Shown: piece after piece, positions 44,901 through 52,286 of the stretch
Layout of the letters: each line of letters begins with the position of its first letter
Position numbering within the stretch: the stretch's first letter is position 1
Origin: Ruminococcaceae bacterium AM07-15
GTDB taxonomy: Bacteria; Bacillota; Clostridia; Oscillospirales; Butyricicoccaceae
DNA length: 64,000 nucleotides
Direction: 5' to 3'
Assembly: GCA_003477405.1 (NCBI GenBank)
Contig: QUDE01000004.1
Coordinates: forward strand, 158,176 to 222,175
Made by a program: the position numbers and the translations under genes
The notes under the pieces: model-generated
What the model saw: only the letters and a program-made list of their open reading frames with translations
What the model was told of the DNA's origin: nothing
Databases searched by the model: none

Positions 44901-45112
44901 GTATTGTGTACGCCTGCCATCGTTTTGGCAAAAAGGTGTGCATGGAAGGAGTGGAGACCGAAGAACAGAACGGCCTGATCCAGGAGGCCGGATGCGATAT
45001 GATTCAGGGCTATTATTATCATCGGCCCATGGAAGTGGACTCCCTTTACGGCCTTTTGGCCCAGGAGCAAAAAAATCAGGAGAAATCGGCGCCTGAGCCA
45101 GTGGAAATGTAG
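41996..45112 (+). CDS. PAS-GAF-GGDEF-PAS-EAL protein (c-di-GMP turnover)
   Basis: A 1038-residue cytoplasmic signalling protein. In order it has a PAS domain (about 1-110, with a CxxC pair in SPCSFCTNA), a GAF domain (125-290), a GGDEF domain with intact SGGDEF near residue 366, a second PAS (470-600), a degenerate cyclase-like region (610-760) where the motif is replaced, and an EAL domain (780-1030). The EAL signature reads EVLLRW, with the catalytic DDFGSGYSSLRML and IKLDRSLL present, so phosphodiesterase activity is plausible. It may both make and degrade c-di-GMP, depending on its sensors. The PilZ gene follows 23 bases later. Confidence 0.92.
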   Translation: MNFLLEFFEELDELVYISDPETYEIIYMNRLLRESLGYTHEKEYLGKKCHQVLQGIESPCSFCTNAALEPGQVLSWTHKNPVLNKRYLIKDSMFEHEGRKYRIEIAIDIDGEVVCKTPYYYARSDSILSECLQQVFTTTDPEQSLEKVLAYIGKTFSCDRVYVFELNGSAVSNTYEWCAEGVSHQKDILQNMPVQSVQWMFDLMEEDQIVTISDLESIRVPHPAAYAILKPQDIHSLVQGPIWDEGKVVGFLGVDNPNEETVSLIPPLFKVLGYFVTTFLRRRELLRKLNALSFQDSLTGAYNRNAMFEHSASLGKKGHVGVVYCDITGLKQTNDTMGHNAGDELIRYCYQLIAGVLETPWVYRSGGDEFVAVVEDVSEEEFQSQVDRLRQAAKEGHRPVAIGHAYCAEGICNLEELILRSDEDMYENKREYYKENGRHAVTSRHDFQREESRQSLSTICSALGTSDSRFYQFLRTTYHDMEFLFRSISQQNTASYFYFGDMQKDLFYVSDNMRDEFGFESNVVPGLLQVWADYIPREKAREIYFKELESILREKREIHDLRYQVRRKDGSYIWIRCYGILKWNEDKTRPLFFSGRITHQDTAFVVDPVTNFPRESAFFSRLDRAKAEEEKLRTIGFAFNHIAEINSTRGRSFSDHLISTITGELNHRLSDRVAFYRLEGMRCAAVIDPQCQDSPWQLAGEIRQVITEGYRLMGISVRTPSSFALMDYPQGSLMPADFLEQLVSLIRVAKQDTSHMLVEYSDASIQKMRHMSNMALALSRDVLQGMVNFRIVVQPVVSAQTGEAIGGEVLLRWNFEGKDVSPAIFVPMLEKEKMIHLVGRWVFEQAVCTCMRLVAYRPDFYLTFNVSLHQMEDDTFLDFMRDTLEKYQVSGEHLVAEMTESSMDEQPEKLYHFVEACEKMGIRMALDDFGSGYSSLRMLLQYPSAIIKLDRSLLGEMTESEKKSDFISSIVYACHRFGKKVCMEGVETEEQNGLIQEAGCDMIQGYYYHRPMEVDSLYGLLAQEQKNQEKSAPEPVEM

Positions 45113-45135
45113 GCCGGAGGAAAGGAGATCAATCC

Positions 45136-45804
45136 ATGTTTGATGCAGAACCGGGGCTAAAAAAAGGCTCCTTGCTCAAGGAGGTCACCGGGAAACGATG
45201 CACTGTATTTTCCCATCACAATCAATTTTTGTTTTTGGGGAAGCTCAGTTCCCACGGCGATCACCAGGACCAACTGGTGTTGGAACGGTATGATGGGGAT
45301 GAGATGGAAGGGTTTCTGGTGGCTTCCACACCGCTCAAGCTCCATGTCCCTCTGAACAATGATACCCTGGGAGTGGTGGAGGGCCAGGTGAGCCAGTGGA
45401 GCCGGGAATTTCTGGTGCTGGATGTGTTCACAGCCGTGAAGAAAAACGAAAGCCGGGCCTATTTCCGCCAGAATGTGGGCCAGGCCGGGTCGGTGGAATG
45501 GGTCAACGGTCAGAAAGCCGGCCATCGGTGTACCGTGGTGGACATCAGCGCCACCGGTGTGGCCATCACCTGCCGCCAGGATTATGAGGTGGGGGATCTG
45601 CTGGAGTTTTCCCACCAGCGTTTCCGCCCCGGCGGGCCGGAGCATCAGCTGAAGTGCCGGGTGGCCCGGAAGGGCCCCACCCAGGAGGATCTGCGCTTTT
45701 ACGGATGCCAGTGGGTGGAGTTGTCCCCCAAGGCCGAGGAGAAATTGTTTCAGGAAGTGTTTGCCATACAGGCGGCAGAGCTTCAGAAAAAGCGGGGACG
45801 CTAG
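45136..45804 (+). CDS. PilZ-domain c-di-GMP receptor
   Basis: A 222-residue protein with an N-terminal YcgR-like domain (about 1-95) and a C-terminal PilZ domain. The c-di-GMP binding motifs are RAYFRQNV (RxxxR, near residue 106) and DISATGVAI (DxSxxG, near residue 136). It probably relays the level set by the upstream GGDEF-EAL protein to an output such as motility or adhesion. A GGAAAGGAG site precedes the ATG. The gene after it is interrupted by the second mobile element. Confidence 0.92.
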   Translation: MFDAEPGLKKGSLLKEVTGKRCTVFSHHNQFLFLGKLSSHGDHQDQLVLERYDGDEMEGFLVASTPLKLHVPLNNDTLGVVEGQVSQWSREFLVLDVFTAVKKNESRAYFRQNVGQAGSVEWVNGQKAGHRCTVVDISATGVAITCRQDYEVGDLLEFSHQRFRPGGPEHQLKCRVARKGPTQEDLRFYGCQWVELSPKAEEKLFQEVFAIQAAELQKKRGR

Positions 45805-45842
45805 ATCGAGGAGAACCCAGGGAACGGGAAGGGGAGGCCCTT

Positions 45843-45866
45843 ATGTCGGACAAGGAAAAAGAAGTT
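45843..45866 (+). pseudogene. 5' end of a gene interrupted by element 2
   Basis: A strong GGGGAGG site is followed by ATG TCG GAC AAG GAA AAA GAA GTT (MSDKEKEV). After eight codons the sequence becomes the element end TCACATAGTTAA and reaches a stop at once. The gene lies 38 bases after the PilZ gene and was likely in the same operon. Its remainder should sit at the other end of the element, outside the window. Its identity cannot be read. Confidence 0.7.
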
Positions 45867-45943
45867 TCACATAGTTAAGGATACCACATCACAAACCCAC
45901 GCTTACATTACTTCCAGAACATCAAATTTTGGAGGTACACCTC

Positions 45944-46183
45944 ATGAAAAGACTGATTTGCTGTGAATTTAACATCGATACTGCCTGTGTAGAACTTTAC
46001 TTCACTGATGAGAGCAAGATTTCTATTGACTGCACTGCCGTTGAGAATGAAGTGGCCGATAACCGCTTTCAGAGATCGGAATTGGATTGGTTGATTTATA
46101 ATGACCCGATCGCTTATGCAGATCTTGTTCTCAATGGCGATCCCAAAAGATACCTCAAATCCGTAACGGAATACAAACAATAA
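45944..46183 (+). CDS. DUF6061-like small protein
   Basis: A 79-residue protein, MKRLICCEFNIDTACVELYF, with ISIDCTAVENEVADNRFQRS and SELDWLIYNDPIAYADLVLN. It matches the DUF6061 type found near the ends of Clostridia conjugative and mobilizable elements. No function is known. A GGAGG site nine bases ahead supports the ATG; a longer reading from 45929 was rejected. It is followed by a hairpin terminator. Confidence 0.8.
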   Translation: MKRLICCEFNIDTACVELYFTDESKISIDCTAVENEVADNRFQRSELDWLIYNDPIAYADLVLNGDPKRYLKSVTEYKQ

Positions 46184-46201
46184 AAAATCATAGGGTACAG
46201 G

Positions 46202-46238
46202 AGCACCAGTGCAACCACTTATCGTATGCACTGGTGCT
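46202..46238 (+). terminator. Hairpin after the DUF6061-like gene
   Basis: Arms AGCACCAGTGCA and TGCACTGGTGCT (12 bases each) with a 13-base loop are followed by TTACATTTG. Confidence 0.75.
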
Positions 46239-46377
46239 TTACATTTGTAAAATGATCGCGTGATTTCAAAGGTAAAAGTAATGCGTTCGCATAATATTTC
46301 TCGCTTTTCGCAGCAAGATATGCTATAATGAAATTGTAATTTCGCCACAATGTAGTTTAGAAGATGAGGTGCAAAAA

Positions 46378-46605
46378 ATGGCAGTGTCCTATAAGAAGCT
46401 ATTCAAGATTCTCATTGATCGGGATATGAAGAAAAAAGAGTTCCGCGATTTTGTCGGCATCAGCTACTCTACAATGAGCAAACTTGAAAAGGGCGAGAAC
46501 ACAACTGTTGAAGTGCTGGAAAAAATATGCCTCAAACTCGGATGCGGAATTGAAGATATTATGGAAATACTCCCAGACACCACTATTTCAAAAGGCGCAG
46601 AGTAA
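46378..46605 (+). CDS. Small XRE-family regulator
   Basis: A 75-residue single-domain helix-turn-helix protein: KKLFKILIDRDMKKKEFRDF, GISYSTMSKLEKGENTTVEV and LEKICLKLGCGIEDIMEIL. This is the short XRE type often found before defence operons, where it may repress the genes that follow. A TATAAT hexamer lies at 46324-46329 and GAGGTG before the ATG. The helicase gene starts 135 bases downstream on the same strand. Confidence 0.88.
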   Translation: MAVSYKKLFKILIDRDMKKKEFRDFVGISYSTMSKLEKGENTTVEVLEKICLKLGCGIEDIMEILPDTTISKGAE

Positions 46606-46740
46606 CTTTCAGAAAAAGGGTATCCACAAAATAGAAGTAGGGTTTAAAGCTGTTCCCTTCCTGAATATCATCAGTATAAGTTATCCGCTTCTTCTGAGTG
46701 GAATGTGATAATATGTGATGGAAAATCATGAGGTGTTACC

Positions 46741-49700
46741 GTGCAAATATTGGACAACATTAATAATACCATTAAAGATGATTTGCGGAAGGAAGTCAAA
46801 AAAGGAAGCAAAATATCGATTGCTGCTGCTTGCTTTTCCATCTATGCTTATCAAGAATTGAAGAAACAGCTTGAGGGCGTAGAAGAGCTACATTTTATTT
46901 TTACATCGCCTACTTTCATTACCGAGAAAACCCCAAAATCCAAAAGAGAGTTTTATATTCCCCGTTTATCTCGAGAGCGCAGCCTATATGGGACTGAGTT
47001 TGAGGTAAAACTGCGCAATGAACTTACTCAAAAAGCCATAGCTAAAGAATGTGCAGAATGGATTAGAAAAAAGGTTGTTTTCAAATCCAATATTACTCAA
47101 GAACAAATGATGGGGTTTATAACTGTGGATGAAAGCACTTATATGCCAATCAATGGATTCACCACAGTTGATTTGGGCTGTGAGCGCGGAAATAATGCTT
47201 ATTATCCTGTACAAAAAACCGAGAGTTTTGAAAATGCAAACTACTTTCTGAAACTCTTTGACGATCTGTGGCACGATGACAAAAAACTTCAAGAAGTAAC
47301 AGATATTGTAATTGAAAGTATCAGTACTGCCTATAAAGAAAATTCGCCAGATTTCATTTACTTTTTTACTCTCTACAATATTTTTAATGAGTTCTTGGAG
47401 GACATTTCTGACGATGAGCTGCCCAATGAGGCAACCGGATTCAAGGACAGTAAAATTTGGGGAATGCTTTATAACTTCCAGCGAGATGCTGTTCTTGCAA
47501 TTATTAGTAAGCTCGAAAAATTCAACGGCTGTATTCTTGCAGACAGCGTGGGCTTGGGTAAAACCTTCACCGCGCTGGCCGTTATCAAATACTATGAGAA
47601 CCGCAACAAATCCGTCCTGGTCCTCTGTCCCAAAAAACTATCAGAGAACTGGAATACATATAAAGGCAACTATATCAACAATCCCATTGCCTCTGACCGA
47701 CTGCGCTACGATGTCCTTTACCACACAGACTTGTCCCGTGAACACGGCACTTCCAACGGGATTGAACTTGACCGCCTAAACTGGGGCAACTACGACCTTG
47801 TGGTCATTGATGAGAGCCACAATTTCCGTAACGGCGGCGAGATCACCGGTGAGGATGCCAAGGAAAACCGTTATCTAAAACTGCTCAACAGAGTGATCCG
47901 TGCTGGAGTTCGGACAAAAGTGTTGATGCTCTCCGCAACGCCGGTCAACAACAAATTTATCGACCTGAAAAACCAACTTGCCCTTGCCTATGAGGGAGAC
48001 GCTGCACAGATCAACGAAAAGCTTGACACCACCAAGAGCATTGACGAAATCTTCCGTCAGGCGCAAACCGCCTTCAATGCGTGGAGCAAGCTCCCCGCTG
48101 ATCATCGCACCACGGACGCTCTGCTGAAAACACTGGACTTTGACTTCTTTGAGCTGCTGGACAGCGTAACGATTGCCCGTTCCAGAAAGCACATTGAAAA
48201 ATATTATGATACCGCTGATATCGGCAATTTCCCAAGCCGGTTGCCGCCCATCTCGCTCCGGCCATGCCTGACCGACCTTGACGGGGCAATCAACTACAAT
48301 GAAATCTATAATCTGCTGATGTCCCTGAGCCTGGCCATCTACACACCGTCCAGCTACATCATGCCGTCCAAGATGGCAAAGTACATTGACCTCACCCACA
48401 ACAAGGGAACGAGCCTGACACAAAAAGGCCGTGAGGAAGGCATCCGGCGGCTCATGAGCATCAATTTGCTCAAGCGCCTGGAAAGCTCGGTGTACTCCTT
48501 CCGGCTGACGCTGGATCGCATCAAGGAGCTAATCAATGGTACCATCCAGACCATCAAGAGCTACCGGTCTGGCGGCTGTATGCTTGACCTGACCGATATG
48601 TCCAATGTGCAGGACTTCGACTATGACGATCAGAACACCGACTTCTTCTCTGTCGGCAAGAAAGTCAAAATCGACCTTGCGGATATGGACTATGTATCGT
48701 GGCAGCGGGAACTTGAAAAGGATGCCGACAATCTGGAACTGCTCTCCCTGATGATCACAGACATCACGCCGGAGCATGACACCAAGCTGCAAACTCTCTT
48801 TGATACCATCCGCTCCAAGCAGAAGCATCCCATCAATCCGGGCAACCGTAAGCTGATCATCTTCACCGCATTCTCCGATACGGCAGACTACCTGTACGCC
48901 AATGTCAGTACATTTGCGAAAAAAGAGTTCGGCCTTGAGACGGCGGAGATCACCGGCTCGGTGGATGGCCGTACAACTATACCCCGCCTGAGAGCGGATT
49001 TGAATACGGTTCTGACCTGTTTTTCCCCTCTCTCAAAAGGCAGAGCCGTCCTCATGCCGGGAAGCACAGATGAACTGGACATTTTGATTGCCACCGACTG
49101 TATTTCCGAAGGCCAGAACTTGCAAGACTGCGATTATCTCATCAACTACGACATTCACTGGAACCCAGTGCGCATCATCCAGCGTTTCGGACGAATTGAC
49201 CGTATCGGCAGTAAGAACAGCCGGATTCAACTTGTGAACTTCTGGCCGGATATGGACTTGGATGAATATATCAACCTAAAGAGCCGCGTAGAGACCCGCA
49301 TGAAAATATCGGTCATGACTTCTACCGGCGACGATGACTTAATCAATCCGGAGGAAAAAGGTGATCTGGAATACCGAAAAGCACAGCTCAAGCGGTTACA
49401 AGAAGAGGTCGTGGACATTGAAGAAATGTCCAGCGGCATTTCCATCATGGACTTGGGACTGAACGAGTTCCGGTTGGATTTGCTGGAATATATGAAGCAG
49501 CACAATGATGTAGAAAAGGCTCCCAACGGAATGCACGCCGTCGTGCCCAAAGGCGATGGTGCGCCCGCCGGTGTTATTTTCGTCCTGCGAAACATCAACG
49601 ACAGCGTGAATAAAGACAACCGGAACCGCATTCATCCGTTCTACATGGTCTACATCAGCGAGGATGGTGAGATTGTCTGCGACTACCTCAACCCGAAAAA

Positions 49701-49965
49701 GATGCTGGACACCATCCGGCTGCTCTGCAAGGGCAAGGACGAGCCTTGCGTGGAGCTGTGCAGGTGTTTCAATAAAGAAACCGAAGATGGCCGTAGGATG
49801 GGCGCAGTATCAGAGCTTCTGAGCGATGCCATCAACTCCATCATCGATGTAAAAGAAGAGAACGACATTGACAGCCTGTTCAAGAGCGGCGGCACGACGG
49901 CCTTGATGTCCGCTGTTTCCGGGCTGGATGACTTTGAGCTGATCTGCTTCCTTGTCGTGAAGTAA
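46741..49965 (+). CDS. SNF2-type helicase with N-terminal PLD-like domain
   Basis: A 1074-residue DNA translocase/helicase of superfamily 2. Residues 1-190 resemble a phospholipase D-like domain, but no HxK catalytic motif is seen. The SNF2 core has Walker A SVGLGKTFTAL near residue 268, DESHNFRN near 357, MLSATPVNN and the C-terminal IATDCISEGQNLQDCD and QRFGRIDRIG near 815. Annotation of relatives as PLD-domain anti-phage proteins and genetic linkage to restriction genes point to DNA defence. The start is GTG at 46741. The DUF4391 gene follows 12 bases later. Confidence 0.9.
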   Translation: MQILDNINNTIKDDLRKEVKKGSKISIAAACFSIYAYQELKKQLEGVEELHFIFTSPTFITEKTPKSKREFYIPRLSRERSLYGTEFEVKLRNELTQKAIAKECAEWIRKKVVFKSNITQEQMMGFITVDESTYMPINGFTTVDLGCERGNNAYYPVQKTESFENANYFLKLFDDLWHDDKKLQEVTDIVIESISTAYKENSPDFIYFFTLYNIFNEFLEDISDDELPNEATGFKDSKIWGMLYNFQRDAVLAIISKLEKFNGCILADSVGLGKTFTALAVIKYYENRNKSVLVLCPKKLSENWNTYKGNYINNPIASDRLRYDVLYHTDLSREHGTSNGIELDRLNWGNYDLVVIDESHNFRNGGEITGEDAKENRYLKLLNRVIRAGVRTKVLMLSATPVNNKFIDLKNQLALAYEGDAAQINEKLDTTKSIDEIFRQAQTAFNAWSKLPADHRTTDALLKTLDFDFFELLDSVTIARSRKHIEKYYDTADIGNFPSRLPPISLRPCLTDLDGAINYNEIYNLLMSLSLAIYTPSSYIMPSKMAKYIDLTHNKGTSLTQKGREEGIRRLMSINLLKRLESSVYSFRLTLDRIKELINGTIQTIKSYRSGGCMLDLTDMSNVQDFDYDDQNTDFFSVGKKVKIDLADMDYVSWQRELEKDADNLELLSLMITDITPEHDTKLQTLFDTIRSKQKHPINPGNRKLIIFTAFSDTADYLYANVSTFAKKEFGLETAEITGSVDGRTTIPRLRADLNTVLTCFSPLSKGRAVLMPGSTDELDILIATDCISEGQNLQDCDYLINYDIHWNPVRIIQRFGRIDRIGSKNSRIQLVNFWPDMDLDEYINLKSRVETRMKISVMTSTGDDDLINPEEKGDLEYRKAQLKRLQEEVVDIEEMSSGISIMDLGLNEFRLDLLEYMKQHNDVEKAPNGMHAVVPKGDGAPAGVIFVLRNINDSVNKDNRNRIHPFYMVYISEDGEIVCDYLNPKKMLDTIRLLCKGKDEPCVELCRCFNKETEDGRRMGAVSELLSDAINSIIDVKEENDIDSLFKSGGTTALMSAVSGLDDFELICFLVVK

Positions 49966-49977
49966 GGAGGGGTTGCC

Positions 49978-50628
49978 ATGCTGGGTCTACCTGAAAGAAC
50001 AGAATTTAATAAACGCATCCCAAAGCAGAAGTTCTATGAGAACATGGATGTCTCTCCTGCTCTCAAGCGGGTGTTTGTGGAACAGATCCGCATTATCTAC
50101 TGGCGCAACAAGCTGGCAGCGACCACCATGAACATTGCCGCTGGGGAGGAAGTCACGGAGATCGAAGTGTTTGAGGTCAGGGTGCAGGAGCCGCAGTTTG
50201 ACGAGGCCGTCCTGCGGCAGATTGACAAAGAGATTCCCTATCACATTCTCTTTCTGCTCACCTGTGACAGAAAAGAACAAGCGTGGATTGGCTACAAGGA
50301 GGCCGCTGCTTCCGGCAGCAACGCCTTCAAAGTCAGCCGGTATTATCACACCGACTGGGTACCGGAGGGAAGCCTCAACTTCTCCATCGACGGTCTGAAC
50401 ATGGATGCCGTCTATGCCGGATTGGTACGCCAGATTGCAGGAGACGCACTTCAAGCGGATGCCGGTGAAAGTTTGCAGACTTCTGTGGAACGGGACGAAA
50501 AGCGACGGCAGTTGGAAAAGCGGATTGCCGTCCTGGAAACGAAAATGCGGAAGGAAAAGCAGTTAAACCGGCGGATGGAAATGAATATGGAATTGAAGAG
50601 ATTGAGAATGGAGTGCAAAAGGATTTAA
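49978..50628 (+). CDS. DUF4391 protein of the defence operon
   Basis: A 216-residue protein of the DUF4391 family: GLPERTEFNKRIPKQKFYEN, RVFVEQIRIIYWRNKLAATT, EIEVFEVRVQ and CDRKEQAWIGYKEA. The C-terminal 60 residues form a charged coiled coil. DUF4391 proteins regularly accompany this type of helicase and are expected to form a complex with it; activity is unknown. AAGGAGG supports the ATG. Its stop shares one base with the next start (TAATG), so translation is coupled. Confidence 0.88.
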   Translation: MLGLPERTEFNKRIPKQKFYENMDVSPALKRVFVEQIRIIYWRNKLAATTMNIAAGEEVTEIEVFEVRVQEPQFDEAVLRQIDKEIPYHILFLLTCDRKEQAWIGYKEAAASGSNAFKVSRYYHTDWVPEGSLNFSIDGLNMDAVYAGLVRQIAGDALQADAGESLQTSVERDEKRRQLEKRIAVLETKMRKEKQLNRRMEMNMELKRLRMECKRI

Positions 50629-52286
50629 TGAAGATAAAAAAGATAGAACTGAGTAATTTCAAGCGGTTTACACATTTGAGCGTGGAAGCTATACCTGAAA
50701 CAGTGAGATTAGTAGTTTTAGTTGGTCCAAATGGCTCAGGGAAAACATCGTTTATGGAAGCAATGAACCATTACTATAAATGTGCAGGATATAATGATGC
50801 AGGAGATTATCATTATCTAAGCAAAACAGGTAATGTTGAAGAGTTTAACTACTCTGAATGGAGAAGCAGAGCACTAAGACTTGTCAACATTGATTTCTAT
50901 GAAGCAACATTCTCTAACACGCTTGGAAACCATGATGATATTAAGGGACGTTTCTATTTTCGAAGTGCTTATAGGAACGAACCGGATTTCCAAATAGAAT
51001 CCATGCAAAAGCAGAAAGATCCTACTAAATCGTTCAGGCTTTCTTCTCTGATCCAAAATGACCAAACTGTTTCCACCAACTATCAGAGGCTTATTGCCAA
51101 TACTATTGCAGAAGTTTTTGACAATGCAAACGATACAAAAGCTGTTGCTACGTTGCGTAACGAACTAATCGGAAGAATCCAAGCAGCTCTTAAACGTGTA
51201 TTTGAGGATTTGGAACTCTCATCGGTTGGTGATCCGCTGCAAAATGGTAACTTCTATTTTACCAAAGGAGCCACTAAAAATTTTAGCTATCGAAACCTTT
51301 CGGCAGGAGAAAAATCCGCCTTTGATTTGATACTGGATATGGTTGTTCAGTCTAAATATTATCCTGATGCTATTTACTGTATTGATGAGCCGGAAACGCA
51401 TATGCACACCAAATTGCAAAGTAGAGTGCTACGAGAACTGTATTTGCTCATTCCGGGTCAGTCGCAGCTTTGGCTTTCAACACATTCAATTGGAATGCTT
51501 CAAGAGGCAGAGGAAATCGAAAAGGAGCATCCAGGAACAGTTGCCTTCTTGGATTTCGGCGGAAGAGACTTTGACACAGATCAAGTAATTCGCCCAGCTA
51601 AGATTGGGAAGGCCGTTATGGATAAGTTTTACGAACTCGCTTTTGGCGATTTTGCAAAACTGATGCTACCTAAAACAATCGTGTTCTGCGAAGGTGACCC
51701 AAATGGAAAAACACGCAAGGATTTTGACAAGATAATTTACAGTACTATTTTTTCAGATACACATCCAGAGGCATTCTTTATTTCGGGCGGATCGTGTAAC
51801 GATATAGAGAATATTGAGAAGACGCATGGAGAAATAATCGGTACAATACTCCAAAATTCTCAAGTTATAAAAATTGTTGATCGGGATGATCGTAGTTCGC
51901 AAGAAGTTGACGATCTTGCCAAAGCCGGCATAAAGGTTTTGAAGAGGCGCAATCTTGAATCCTATGTGCTTGATGATGCTGTGATCAAAAAATTGTGTGA
52001 TAAAGTTGGGAAACCGGAAGAATATGATGCCTGCATACAAGAAAAGCAGAAAGCACTTGCGGACTCTGTTTCCAGAGGCAATGCACCGGATGATTTCAAA
52101 AAAGCGAGTAGCGGAATATACCTCTCTCTTAAACGCCGCCTTTCTCTAATACAATGCGGGAATAACCCCGACCCATTTATGCGAGATACGCTTGCCCCTT
52201 TGATTACGCCGGATATGGATGTATATAAGGATTTAGAAATAGAAATATTTGGAGACGATAGCAATGGAGGAAATACTAATGGATAA
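50628..52286 (+). CDS. AAA/SMC-like ATPase with OLD-type TOPRIM/DUF4435-like C-terminus
   Basis: A 552-residue ATPase. The RecF/SMC-type domain starts MKIKKIELSNFKRFTHLSVE with Walker A GPNGSGKTS near residue 33, signature LSAGEKSAF near 224, and Walker B CIDEPETHMH near 251. From about residue 350 the segment TIVFCEGDPNGKTRKDFDKI, then FFISGGSCNDIEN and KIVDRDDR, resembles TOPRIM/DUF4435 domains of OLD-family nucleases. Such proteins sense DNA ends or damaged DNA in defence systems. It is embedded between DUF4391 and the methyltransferase gene and overlaps the latter by eight bases. Base composition is lower in GC than its neighbours, hinting at a separately acquired module. Confidence 0.85.
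   Translation: MKIKKIELSNFKRFTHLSVEAIPETVRLVVLVGPNGSGKTSFMEAMNHYYKCAGYNDAGDYHYLSKTGNVEEFNYSEWRSRALRLVNIDFYEATFSNTLGNHDDIKGRFYFRSAYRNEPDFQIESMQKQKDPTKSFRLSSLIQNDQTVSTNYQRLIANTIAEVFDNANDTKAVATLRNELIGRIQAALKRVFEDLELSSVGDPLQNGNFYFTKGATKNFSYRNLSAGEKSAFDLILDMVVQSKYYPDAIYCIDEPETHMHTKLQSRVLRELYLLIPGQSQLWLSTHSIGMLQEAEEIEKEHPGTVAFLDFGGRDFDTDQVIRPAKIGKAVMDKFYELAFGDFAKLMLPKTIVFCEGDPNGKTRKDFDKIIYSTIFSDTHPEAFFISGGSCNDIENIEKTHGEIIGTILQNSQVIKIVDRDDRSSQEVDDLAKAGIKVLKRRNLESYVLDDAVIKKLCDKVGKPEEYDACIQEKQKALADSVSRGNAPDDFKKASSGIYLSLKRRLSLIQCGNNPDPFMRDTLAPLITPDMDVYKDLEIEIFGDDSNGGNTNG

Noticed and set aside
42101..45070. 989-codon minus-strand frame opposite the GGDEF-EAL gene
   Set aside because: Its length is striking, but it is a codon-phase shadow of a gene with intact PAS, GGDEF and EAL motifs, and it has no start signal.
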